DNA of 64,000 bases from Perkinsela sp. pyNocScin1 (lineage: Eukaryota > Euglenozoa > Kinetoplastea > Prokinetoplastida > Perkinselidae). The position numbers were made by a program, and so were the translations under genes. Below are positions 27,005-36,800 of the stretch, in pieces. Each line of letters opens with the position of its first letter. Within the stretch, counting starts at the first letter, position 1. Under the pieces are notes generated by a model. That model was not told where the DNA came from. It made no database searches and saw only the letters and a list, made by a program, of their open reading frames with translations. The DNA is taken from the NCBI GenBank assembly GCA_964019655.1, contig CAXHTR010000008.1, forward strand, positions 372,001-436,000, written 5' to 3'.

Positions 27005-28687
27005 ATGCTCCACGACGGCCAGTGCTTGGGGCTCGGTGTCCTCCTCCGCTTGCACACGTCGCTCAAGGCGAGCGTCGCAGCTGCGATGAATCGTGAGAGC
27101 CAACAAGCGGATATGATGTTGGCTGCTTCCACTGATAACTATTCCCTCCCGCTGCATGCCGATCCGAGCACCCATCGCTATATTCTGCAACTGTGCTTTG
27201 TGTGGATCAGGTCGATGCTCGTTGACCAACCTGTGCTCGCGATGCGTATCTTCCACTACTTGGTCGACAGCTGCCACGCTTCGGTAGCCTTTAGCGTGCA
27301 GCTGCTCGCAGTCATACGGATCCTTCTTCGCACAACGAGGGCAGATGTATTGCATGAAGTAGACGAGCAATCCAGCGCAAAAAATACGCGAGTAATTCTC
27401 GCGAACATGGAAAATTTATCGCTCTCCATACACCTCAGCGCCGGACCACAATTTCAAGCAGCACAAGAGCTCTTCCACAGCCATCTACACTCCATAGCAT
27501 CGTACCTCTCAGGTGCAGTTGCGGCGGAATACTGCGAGTCGTCGCTTCGTGCGGAGTTGTGTAGGGTCATGCGGGGATACAGTGTTCTTCTGGAGGTCGC
27601 AAACACTCGGGACAGCTTGCCCATTGCCCCACTTTACTCGAATCGTCGAATCGTTCGCATTCACGGCGAGCGCAGCGTTCTTTTTCCAACGAAGAACTCG
27701 TGCCCATTCACACTTGTCATAGAGTCTGTGCTGGCAGATGAAAATGAATCGGCCACTGAACCACCAGCTTCGCACATAACCGCCCCATTGAGCGCACCAC
27801 TTGATGCGATTTTCGGGGACCCGTGGTCTATCACGCACGATGCGATCCAAAAGAGCTCGACGCACGCAGCATCGCCCGGCTGGGCGTGCCACACAGTCCT
27901 TATCAAGGGCGCTGACGGGATTTTGCAGGAGGCCTTCGCCTGCCAGCTCATTCGCACAATCAGCGAGATCTGGCGGGAGGCACGTTTGCCAATCCAGGCA
28001 CTCGCGTACCAGATAGAGCCGATAGACGACTGCGTCGCCGCTGTCGAGTTTATCCACGACGCCAGGACCGTTGACTATCTGAAGCGAAGGCTCCGCAAGA
28101 CAAGCGGGCGCACAGTGACGCTGGCTGACATCTTCTCGCCGGCTTCGTTCGCCGAATGCCCGCCCGGTATATTTGAATCGTTCCAATCGAATTTTATTGC
28201 GTCCTGCGCGGGGTTCTCTATCATCACGTACATCCTCCGGCTCGGCGACAGGCACAACAAGAATGTGCTCATACACCGTAGTGGCGCTCTCGTGCACATA
28301 GACTTTGGCTTTGTTCTCGAGAGCACGCCGGGCGACTGCGCCGTCGAGTCGCTCGTGCCCTTCAAGCTCCCGGCCGAGTACGCCGAATTCATGGGGCAGC
28401 AAGGCTTCGACCGGTTCCGTGAGCTTATTCTGCTCGGCATGACAGTGCTCCGGCAGAATATCGAGCGCGTGGCGGCGCTCATTGAGATGGGCAACGCCCG
28501 CTACCTGCCGTGCCTCGGCGAGTCGGCCATGGACGCGGCGCAGGGCGTCCGGGAGCGCGCGCTCTACAACACGCCAGAGCCGCTCTTCAGCCAATCTGTG
28601 AGTGCGATGATCGATGCAAGCGTTGGCCACTGGATCACAAGGGGCTACGACCTCTACCAGAAGCTCCACAACGGCATAGAGCACTAG
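27005..28687 (+). CDS. PIK1: Phosphatidylinositol 4-kinase, type III beta-like (560 aa)
   Basis: The kinase domain is clear: APLYSNRRIVRI (208-219, the PI4K-beta lead-in), ATP-binding Lys301 in VLIKGADG, catalytic GDRHNKN (414-420), and metal-binding HIDFGF (431-436). The helical (LKU-type) region lies in residues 55-200. Length is shorter than animal PI4K-beta (about 800) and close to a minimal Pik1. The enzyme makes phosphatidylinositol 4-phosphate, chiefly at the Golgi. Where the family reads RQE after the P-loop-like strand, this protein reads LQE (308-309), a non-conserved change. ATG 27005 follows GTCTACAG, but an out-of-frame ATG at 26986 comes first and opens a roughly 36-codon ORF. 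The gene is GC-rich. Confidence 0.87.
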   Translation: MLHDGQCLGLGVLLRLHTSLKASVAAAMNRESQQADMMLAASTDNYSLPLHADPSTHRYILQLCFVWIRSMLVDQPVLAMRIFHYLVDSCHASVAFSVQLLAVIRILLRTTRADVLHEVDEQSSAKNTRVILANMENLSLSIHLSAGPQFQAAQELFHSHLHSIASYLSGAVAAEYCESSLRAELCRVMRGYSVLLEVANTRDSLPIAPLYSNRRIVRIHGERSVLFPTKNSCPFTLVIESVLADENESATEPPASHITAPLSAPLDAIFGDPWSITHDAIQKSSTHAASPGWACHTVLIKGADGILQEAFACQLIRTISEIWREARLPIQALAYQIEPIDDCVAAVEFIHDARTVDYLKRRLRKTSGRTVTLADIFSPASFAECPPGIFESFQSNFIASCAGFSIITYILRLGDRHNKNVLIHRSGALVHIDFGFVLESTPGDCAVESLVPFKLPAEYAEFMGQQGFDRFRELILLGMTVLRQNIERVAALIEMGNARYLPCLGESAMDAAQGVRERALYNTPEPLFSQSVSAMIDASVGHWITRGYDLYQKLHNGIEH

Positions 28688-28791
28688 GAGTATGCCGATC
28701 TCGTGCTTCTGTTAGTCAAAAACTTTTTTTGATATTTTCTCACTCTTTTTGCGTTATCCTGCATCGTGTCTTTTATACATAAGAATGTGCC

Positions 28792-30309
28792 ATGCGTCCA
28801 CTCCTCTCTGCGAAAACAGGTAGTGTCTACGTCCCAACAGACTTTGGCATCGAAGTGTGGTCACGCACCGGCTACGAGCGCACGCTCCGCCTACCCGACA
28901 GCCAGCTGCGCCTGACCTGCCTCGAGCTATCGAAAGACGGAAACTGCGTGCTCGCGGGAACAGACGCTGGAAAAATTTTGCACTGGAATCTTTCGAGCAA
29001 CGCAGCCGCCACGGAAATAGTGAACACCACGCTCATCGAGCACATGCCAGTGAAAGCGATACGCGCGATTTGCATGGGCAACGATCTGCGCGGCTTCGCG
29101 CTCCTCCACGAGGCGGTCGTCGCGCTCGACCTCGCCGCGGGCTCCATGCAGCGTGTAGCGTCGACAGATCTGCCCCCTGGGGCAGCGTCGATCGCGTGCA
29201 GCGGTTGCCTCCAGACGCTCGCTGTGGCCTCAGCGTGCGAAATCAAAGTGTTCAGTGTCGTTGCACATTTTTCAGAAATCCACTTGGCGCACATCGCTTC
29301 CTGCGTCGGGCACGTGCAGATGCCGACTGCCATGCGCTTTCTGGATCCACAGACGCTCGTTTCCAGCGACGCGCAAATACCAGTGGTGCTCCTCTGGAAG
29401 TTTACAGCCCGAGAGCAGAGCGATACAGAAGCTGTCGAGCTTCAGTACTGCGACACGTGCCAGACCTTCGATGCGACAGTCAGCAGACTCACTGGGAGCG
29501 CGGAGCGCCTCCTGTGTCTCCACACCGACGGCAGTGCGACTGTCGTGACTATCAAAGAAGACGGTAAGACGATTCAGCCCTGTCACACGTTCCCTGCGAA
29601 CGAAGGCGAAGCCGTCTGTGCGAACGCCAGCGAAGAAGGCGAGCATAGAATTGCGTATATCATGGCGAACAAAAACATACGCTTCGGCGCAGTTTATGTG
29701 AACGATACCGGGTCCTGGATCATGCAGCTCGACAAAGATGTCTCGATGAATCGCGAGGAGCAGAATAAACTACAGGCGAAGGCCCAGACTGCAGAGAACT
29801 TTGCAAGCGCGATGCCGGTCTTCCGGCAGGCGGAAGACGAGCCAGGAAGCGCCGTGGTTGCCCGCGGTGCCGTACCGATTCAGCTCCACCAAGCGCTCAA
29901 CACCGGCGACGGCGCGGCCTTCGAGCAGTTCATGTTTGCGCTCGAGCCAGAGCTGACGCAGCGCACCGTGGCGGGTGTCTCGAAGCGCCACGCGGAGAAA
30001 ATGCTTGAGCTGCTCGCAGCAACCCTGCAGAGCCCGACGGTAAACGCTGCGCAGATCGGCCACGCGCTGCGATGGCTCACAGCGACGGTCCAGGCGCACA
30101 AGGACCACCTGCGCTCGTTGAGCGCGGCCCGGCGGGCAATGCTCCTTGCGCCGCTTCGAGCGGTCTGCGGTGACTACGAGCGCCTCGAGGACACGCTTCG
30201 GTCCTTCAGCGCGCGCATGGGCTGCTTAAACGGTATCCGCACACGCTACGTGGAAGCTGAACAGCGATCGAAAAAGACGAGCAAGCGAATGGTGCATCTG
30301 CACTTGTAG
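28792..30309 (+). CDS. UTP5: SSU processome WD-repeat protein UTP5/WDR43-like (505 aa)
   Basis: Residues 1-300 form degenerate WD/beta-propeller repeats (for example LTCLELSKDGNCVLAGTDAG, then ILHWNL). Residues about 360-480 match the UTP12 domain: QLHQALNTGDGAAFEQFM, TVAGVSKRHAEKMLELLAA, and ALRWLTATVQAHKDHL, corresponding to the family's paired helices. WD repeats plus a C-terminal UTP12 domain at about 500 residues is the architecture of UTP5/WDR43, a t-UTP protein linking rDNA transcription with 18S rRNA processing. UTP12 and UTP4-type relatives are alternatives. ATG 28792 is the chosen start; a 12-codon out-of-frame ORF begins seven bases earlier. It is the last gene of the plus block. 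Confidence 0.75.
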   Translation: MRPLLSAKTGSVYVPTDFGIEVWSRTGYERTLRLPDSQLRLTCLELSKDGNCVLAGTDAGKILHWNLSSNAAATEIVNTTLIEHMPVKAIRAICMGNDLRGFALLHEAVVALDLAAGSMQRVASTDLPPGAASIACSGCLQTLAVASACEIKVFSVVAHFSEIHLAHIASCVGHVQMPTAMRFLDPQTLVSSDAQIPVVLLWKFTAREQSDTEAVELQYCDTCQTFDATVSRLTGSAERLLCLHTDGSATVVTIKEDGKTIQPCHTFPANEGEAVCANASEEGEHRIAYIMANKNIRFGAVYVNDTGSWIMQLDKDVSMNREEQNKLQAKAQTAENFASAMPVFRQAEDEPGSAVVARGAVPIQLHQALNTGDGAAFEQFMFALEPELTQRTVAGVSKRHAEKMLELLAATLQSPTVNAAQIGHALRWLTATVQAHKDHLRSLSAARRAMLLAPLRAVCGDYERLEDTLRSFSARMGCLNGIRTRYVEAEQRSKKTSKRMVHLHL

Positions 30310-30979
30310 CACACGCAGAGTATTCGATAGATTGGCTCGTTTTTATGGAAATGGGTAAAAATATTATTTGTTATTCAATTGAATTTATAACTCAACATGA
30401 TCGAGCAGTACCGTAACTCACAGCGTAATTTATACACTTCGTAACGCACTTTATAAGGGATCAAGCATCTATCAAAGAAACTACGGGGATATCACGGATA
30501 TCAAAGAAACTACGGGTGCCACGCACAGCACCAGCGTTAAGGCTGTTTGGGAGAGAGAACCAACGCATGAAGATGATGCACAGCCATGTCATTCCCTTTT
30601 TGAAGAAAAAGCAATCGTGCTGTGTCCGAGATCAGATTAGCACAAGAGAAGATTTGATCTCACGTGTCTTCCTACTATCTATTAGAATAGATTTGCTGCA
30701 GATGATTGCAACGAGATAGTTTTCCCGTGAAAGCTGCTTTCGAATAGCTCCATTGATTTTCTTCAAGCGTGACACTACCATGTGGTGAAGCCAATAGGCG
30801 CTGCTAGAGAATTCGCGGCAATTCTATAAACAATGATCCGTCAGTCTCAACTTAGCAATACACGATCTACTTATAATTCACTCGAGGTACATGTACGAAT
30901 AGACAGTGATAAAAAGTGAAAGTTTGCGTCATTCTCAATGAAAATCACCATCTAGTATCATGCAAGCATAGACAATTGG
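30310..30979. other. Convergent strand-switch region
   Basis: A 670-base AT-rich gap lies between UTP5 (plus) and the SNF2-RING gene (minus). It contains a 29-bp-spaced direct repeat at 30470-30516. Short ORFs here lack ATG starts or codon bias. No RNA gene was recognised. Confidence 0.5.
30470..30516 (+). repeat. Two-copy 18-bp direct repeat
   Basis: TATCAAAGAAACTACGGG occurs at 30470-30487 and 30499-30516, a 29-base period. The intervening GATATCACGGA also shares GGATATC. It sits in the convergent gap and has no coding frame. Confidence 0.9.
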
Positions 30980-33766
30980 TTAAATTTTCAAGCCAAGCGA
31001 TTGGATAAGCATTCGATGAACCTCAGATCTCGGCTTTGACTTCTGCTTCTTCTCCTTCGATTTTTTCAGCGATACTTTCTGCGCTGCGTCTTCTTCGAGT
31101 TTGGCGTACTCCTCCGCCTTGTCATCCGAGAGACCCATATCTTCGCCCTCCATTGTGCTCTGAATGACCATATCGCCGACAATCTTCTTCTTACTCGCAA
31201 TCTGCCAGCACATGAACTCGATGCTGTTCTCTGTGATACAGCGGTAGATATGGACGGGCTTTGTCTGCCCGATGCGGTGGCAGCGGTGGACCGCCTGCTC
31301 CTCAATGCCCGGGTTCCACCACGGGTCGAGCACGATGACGTGGTTCGCGACAGTGAGGTTAAGACCGGCGCCGCACGCGATCTTCGAAGCGAGTAGCACG
31401 CGCAGCGTAGGGTCCTCGTAGAAGCTGCTCACGACACCTGCGCGCTCGGCGACACTGCGCGAACCGGAAATGCTCAGAAAGTTTATCCGCTCGCGCGCGA
31501 GTGCGATCTCGAGGATCGCCATGAAGGACACAAAGTGCGTGAACACGACGACTTTATCGCTCGGGGACTTCTGCCATATGCCCCGAAGTAACGAAAGCAA
31601 GCGGTCGACCTTGGCGCTCGACATAAAAGGTTTCTCAGTGAATTTCCGCCGGTACGCCTCAGAGCTCGCTGGGCCAGCGAGTGCTTCTCTAAAAAGGAAA
31701 CCAGTGCAGCCGCTCCGCGGGCACTTCAACCGTATCGCCGCTGACTCGTGCCGCTCGACTTCGCAGCGCATCGCGCTCGGGGCGTTCGGTGTGACTTTCG
31801 GCACGCAGGTCGTCTCGTTGAGCATCGTCCGAGCGCTCAACGGAAGGTTCTCTCCAGGATTGTTCCTCGCCCGGCGCTCGTCGGCGTCAGCGAAGGCGTT
31901 TGTCGCACAAGCGCGACAAATCGAGTGCCCGCACGAGAGATGCACTGGGGTCTCCGCGACGCACTTGCACTCCTCACACAAAATTTCCGAAGAAGAGAGC
32001 TCGACGTGCTCCACGAGCCACGGGTGGCAGCACACCTGCCGCAGACGCATCAAAAGCACGAGGTACTGCACGCTTTGCCCGTCGTCGAGGTTTGCGATCT
32101 GTCGCGCCCGCACAATAAGACTGTTGTAGAGATCAGCCTCACCCTCCCGTAGACTGATGAGCTCAATGTGCTCGATCTTCGGCGGCAACTTAAGGAGAGA
32201 TACCTTTTCCTTCACAAAGTGGCGCGCTTTGCGACTCGCTCTGCTTGCGCTCCCAGCAGGCACGGGGACCAGGCGGGACATGACTGGCTCGCGGCGGAGG
32301 ACGACGTCACGAAGCGAACGCGCGATGGCCTCCTGGAGGGCGCGGTCCCGCAAGAGCTGCGAGGAGTCCATCTTCGAGGGGATCGGCAGCGGCGGCGAGT
32401 GCACGAAGCGCAGGAGCGTCTGCAGGTCACTCAGGTCGTTCTGCATCGGCGTCGCTGTGATGCACCACCGCTTCACCGCGAGGAGTTCGTTCACTGCACG
32501 CCAGCGCTGCGTGTGCTGGTTGCGAATGACGTGCGCCTCGTCCAGCACCACGCGCTTCCACACTATTGAAAATAATGGCCCGCACTTGCTGCGCTCGAAG
32601 ACCATCGCGTCCCCCGAGCGCCGGTCTGCGTCGATTCGCTCCCGCATCTCAGTCGAAGTCACAGGCCGCGTGGTGCGCTGTTCACCTGATTCGAGGGCCC
32701 GCAGGAACTCGTGCGCGTCGTGCCACAGGACGTCATACGTCGTGAGCACCACGTCGTACTGCTCGAGCGTCGCGGCGACGAGGGCACTTCGTTGCGGCCC
32801 GTGGTACGTGCACACCTTGAGGGCGTGCGAGGTGGCGACGCACCGCTGGATCTCGCTCCGCCACTGGCTCAGCAGGCTCGTCGGCACGATGACAAGCGTG
32901 CGGAGCTCCGGCGTCTGGACGGGAGGTACAGCCCCGACACCGGCAGTGGATGCGGCTTCAATTGAGGACTCAATGAACATTGTGCACTTGCGCTCGTAGT
33001 TGGCGTAGAACCGTTTGGAGTACTCAAGCCACCGGCGCACGCGCTGACTGCAATCTGCCGTGACCTCTTCCTCGTTTTTGAGGGTGCCGCGCACGAGTGC
33101 CTGCACGCGGTCGTCGATGTGCACTGCGAGCTCAAAGAGGTTCATGTCGGGCTGCAGCAGCCGCGAGCAGTCGCCGATCCCCGGCAGTTTGTAGAGCAGG
33201 CGGCACACCGTCGACATGCGCTGCAGCCGCGACACGCACATGCTCCCGGCGCTCTCGATGATCTCGTCTGCGAAGGAGCGGTCGGTCTGCATCAGGCGGA
33301 GCGGGTTCAGCAGCATCAAAGCGATCATCTGCACCGTCTTGCCGAGCCCGAGGTGGTCAGCGAGTATCCCACCGTGGCCCGTCAGCTCTTTCCGCACCAT
33401 CCATCCGACGCCCTGTTTCTGGAACGGGAGCAAGTCAACGGTGAGCATCTTTCTTTGTAGTAGTCTATCAAGGATGCCGGAGCGCATCTCATGAAAGGGC
33501 GAGAAGCCCTGAATAGATAAAAGATCCTGCTGTGTTGCTTCGTCGAGTGTGGCGAACTTTCGGTCTTGGCCGCTGAAAGCCGTCTGCGTCGGTACTGCGA
33601 GCATAGAATTCATATCGTGACTATTTGCAAGGTTTTCATCAAGAATTTTTGTATTGTGTCGCTTATTTTTCTGCGATGCTTCAGATCGCAATGAGGTGTA
33701 CCGCGCTGGGTGGTGAAAGAGTGATGATGTTCGAAGCGTTCGGATGAATAAACTCACTGTAGGCAT
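30980..33766 (-). CDS. RAD5/RAD16-like SNF2 ATPase with RING finger (928 aa)
   Basis: SNF2 motifs are complete: GGILADHLGLGKT (132-144), DEAHVIRN in motif II, and the C-lobe HRCHRIGQTKPVHIY motif VI. A RING-type zinc site starts near residue 597 (CEECK), continues as HLSCGHSICRAC near 612 and completes at about 684 with CPRSGC after a roughly 60-residue insertion. RING inserted in the ATPase marks the RAD5/RAD16/HLTF group, ubiquitin ligases and translocases in DNA repair and chromatin. The HIRAN domain of RAD5 is not seen, so RAD16-like is favoured. The first 28 residues (MPTVSLFIRTLRTSSLFHHP...) contain no acid and resemble a mitochondrial presequence. An AG in codon 3 and an in-frame ATG at codon 52 leave the start uncertain. 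Confidence 0.9.
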   Translation of the reverse strand: MPTVSLFIRTLRTSSLFHHPARYTSLRSEASQKNKRHNTKILDENLANSHDMNSMLAVPTQTAFSGQDRKFATLDEATQQDLLSIQGFSPFHEMRSGILDRLLQRKMLTVDLLPFQKQGVGWMVRKELTGHGGILADHLGLGKTVQMIALMLLNPLRLMQTDRSFADEIIESAGSMCVSRLQRMSTVCRLLYKLPGIGDCSRLLQPDMNLFELAVHIDDRVQALVRGTLKNEEEVTADCSQRVRRWLEYSKRFYANYERKCTMFIESSIEAASTAGVGAVPPVQTPELRTLVIVPTSLLSQWRSEIQRCVATSHALKVCTYHGPQRSALVAATLEQYDVVLTTYDVLWHDAHEFLRALESGEQRTTRPVTSTEMRERIDADRRSGDAMVFERSKCGPLFSIVWKRVVLDEAHVIRNQHTQRWRAVNELLAVKRWCITATPMQNDLSDLQTLLRFVHSPPLPIPSKMDSSQLLRDRALQEAIARSLRDVVLRREPVMSRLVPVPAGSASRASRKARHFVKEKVSLLKLPPKIEHIELISLREGEADLYNSLIVRARQIANLDDGQSVQYLVLLMRLRQVCCHPWLVEHVELSSSEILCEECKCVAETPVHLSCGHSICRACATNAFADADERRARNNPGENLPLSARTMLNETTCVPKVTPNAPSAMRCEVERHESAAIRLKCPRSGCTGFLFREALAGPASSEAYRRKFTEKPFMSSAKVDRLLSLLRGIWQKSPSDKVVVFTHFVSFMAILEIALARERINFLSISGSRSVAERAGVVSSFYEDPTLRVLLASKIACGAGLNLTVANHVIVLDPWWNPGIEEQAVHRCHRIGQTKPVHIYRCITENSIEFMCWQIASKKKIVGDMVIQSTMEGEDMGLSDDKAEEYAKLEEDAAQKVSLKKSKEKKQKSKPRSEVHRMLIQSLGLKI

Positions 33767-33892
33767 TTCAGGTACATTTTAGTGTTACGAGTAGTGAAAC
33801 ATCACAGATACGATGGCAAATATTCAAGAATTTTAAAACTCTTAAACATCACACAGTGATCTCACGAGGGGTACGAAAAGTCTTTTGGTGCG

Positions 33893-36800
33893 CTATTCCA
33901 AGTTTTTATCGAGACGGACGTTCTCCAATGGAAGCTTGGGAATGGGCAGGCGCCCCGGACGAATAGCGCTCTGAACCGGAGACGACGTCTGTGAAACGTT
34001 CATGCTGTAGCACGACATTTCATCAAAGGTTCGGGCACTGAGCGCCGTGCTATATGATGACTGCTCATCGTCATCACGCTCAAAGGTGATTGCCCGCGCC
34101 GAAATCGGCTGCTGTTCGACAAGCTGCACTGGCCGGCCATTTTGGGCCTTGCACACAGACTTGTACACCTTGGCGCCACTGGTCTCTATTTTCTCGAGTT
34201 GGTCTTTGAGCAAGCGATTCTGGCTCTGAATGCGCTCCGTCTCCTTGTCGACCTTTCGGAGATTCTTTTTGAACATGGTGAAGTCCTTCATGAGGTGTTG
34301 GTTTCGTTGCGCGAGCGCGTCGAGCTGGTTTCGCAGGTTTGTCTCCTTGCCGCTGCTCACCCGCAGCTCACGGGTCAGCTTGTCGACTTTTGCCTGCCAT
34401 TGGATGCTTTCTTTGTCTTTCGTGCTTATTTTGACGAGGAGCTTTTTTATGTGCTCCCGAGCGCTGCGTAGTTGCACGCCTGGCTCGCTCTGGGCCGTCA
34501 GGGTTGTGCGCTCTCTCGCGGTGGCCCCACTGACCTGTGGACCATTTTTCACTTTTGGCCCTTTTTGTTTGCCATCGTCAGTTCTCTCCTTCTCGTCGTT
34601 TTCAAGCAAATAGCTGTCCTGTGCTTTCATAGACGCGAGTTGGGCATCGAGGGACTTTTTGAGGCGCGCGCTCATAAATCTTGCTCGCGCGCAAGAGTCT
34701 AAGAGAAAGTCGACATAGGCCTGGACGTGCTGTAAGCATGCGACGACAGGTACTGGAATGATGGCCTGGTGTTCAGCGTTCCCGTGCACCAACACACCCC
34801 CAGATGGGCTCTGCGTATTTGCTTCGGGCTCCAAGGTCGCCTCTATATGCGTCGCTTGCGCTTCTAAAGACTCTATGTACACCTTCATGACTTCTATTTT
34901 AGACAGCAGGAGCTTATTTTCCTCACGAATGCTCTGCTGGTGCGTATCCGAGCATCCCGTGCGGTCAGTTAGGTGCTCTGTATGCCTGCGCCCGGTAAGG
35001 TCAAGAGAAACTGCGCTTCCGAGGCGCACTTCGGAGTAGTCTATGGTTCTCGGCGTCATAAACAATGACTTTTTTCCGTCATACGGCGAGAGCGCCGGTG
35101 GATGCGGTTTCATCTCGGAATAGGCATCAAAAATAGAGGCTGGCGTCGATAGCTGTGAGGAGCATTCGTCGGCACAGTGGTGCAGATCGCTCGAAGTTGC
35201 CTGGCTGCGCGATGTTGGCAGGTCAGTGAGCCTTTCCAAGCCTAGTTCACTATTCCCATCGTGACTTTCCCGCAATTTTCGGGAGGAAAGGCTCTCAGAG
35301 AGGACAGGCCTTAGCTTCCCGCCGTGTTCATCTCTCCGTTGTTGATTGTTGAGAAGGGAAACGAGCTCTTCAACAGAGTTATTGAGTGTTTCTCGGCGAA
35401 CTTCCCACTTTTCGATGGCTGCTTCCTTTTCTGCTATAATACTTTCCCGTGCTTCATGCTCTTCCACCTTTTTCGTGAGGTAATAGACGTGAGCTTTCAG
35501 TTCATTGAGCTCGTGGGTATGCGCCGTGTCTCGGGGCGACTCGGTGACGCTGGGCGTGGGCCCAACCTCTCGAATGATCCGTGGGCTAGCTATTCGCATA
35601 GTCTGACTCGTTTCGGTCCACACAAAATTTTTGCTGAAACCTTGGAGGAAATGCGACATGCGAAGCGCCATATGATCAACTCCGCGCAGCATTTGAAAGA
35701 ACATTGTCACGCTACTTGTCGATGGTGCATTTCGCCGGTGCATAAGGTGCATCATGCTGCGGTGTTTAGACAAGGGCTTGGATGTTGTCTTCGCTGTTCT
35801 GCGACGCTGGGAGTTCTTTTGTGCAGGGGCTCGCATTCGATACTGAATGCATGGGGGCCGGTCGATCAAAATATACTTCCGGACCGACTCAGTTGGACAT
35901 GGCCCCACTTTTGTTTGGGTATTCAAATGATGCACAACTGCACCCGAATCTTCTGCGAGCTTCAAGGTAACTATGTTCTGACCGGTCTCCAATTGCGGCG
36001 AGCTCCGCACGCAAAGTACGAAGAAAGTGCTACTCTCTTGTTTTTTCAGCAAAAACCACTTAAAGATGCGATCAACGAAGCTGTCCTTCGGGCCTGTCCA
36101 TGAGCGCGTGCGAAAAAATCGACTCAATTTTTTCATGAGGCCTTCGCCGGATCTGCGCTTTTCCGTGTCTTCGAGATGGCCTTGAACGGAATCCTTCCAG
36201 TATTTCTGCAAAAGTGCGCTTGGGTCAGCGTGTGTACTCGCTGAAATGAGCTTCAAGCATGAAAAGATTTGGACCTCTGAGCTTGGTAACAAAGGGTTGT
36301 CTATATCGGAAAAAGATATGACACAGGCAAGCTCTTTCGTATCTGACTTGTATACGTGGAAAATAAAAACAATGTGCAGTGGATCGTTCTTCGTATCACT
36401 TGTCCCCGTGCTTTCGTCTTTGGTAGGCATAAAGCTGTCGCGCACGACTTTCTTGAAAAATAGCTTCGGGTCTGGGATGAGCGCGATATTCCGCCACTTT
36501 GGAAGCCTTGAAGAAAAGTGCGCGTAGGTAGTGGTCCGGTTTGACGTGTAGTCGCTCGTAGGATTTTTGATAAAGTTATTCTGCTTGTCTTTATCTGGGC
36601 AGAGTGCGAACGCGTTTGCGCCAGTGAGCACCATGCATGAAAAGTCTATCCGAAGCTTGAGAAGGCCCGCTGCCTTCGTTTCCCTGTTTGAGTCATATAG
36701 CTTGATCGGGCTAAAGCATGCTCGCATTTTCTCGAGGAATGCCAGGGCCATGTATTCGAGCGAGAGGCTGTTCTCATCTGCACGACGCTGCATGAGAAGT

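Noticed and set aside
27509-28684. 391-codon minus-strand ORF opposite PI4K
   Set aside because: Antisense shadow of a well-supported kinase gene in GC-rich DNA; composition is Arg/Ala/Leu-rich with no motif.
28857-29567. 236-codon plus ORF in another frame of UTP5
   Set aside because: Arg/His/Ala-rich shadow frame of a WD/UTP12-domain gene.
30632-30660. U6-like wording (AGATTAGCA and AGAGAAGATT) in a convergent gap
   Set aside because: The two pieces are in the wrong order and lack the rest of the U6 core.
32157-32999. 280-codon plus ORF antisense to the SNF2-RING gene
   Set aside because: Ser/Arg/Cys-rich antisense frame inside conserved helicase motifs.
35324-36103. 259-codon plus ORF antisense to the kinesin-like gene
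   Set aside because: No domain, no acceptor, opposite to the block's strand.
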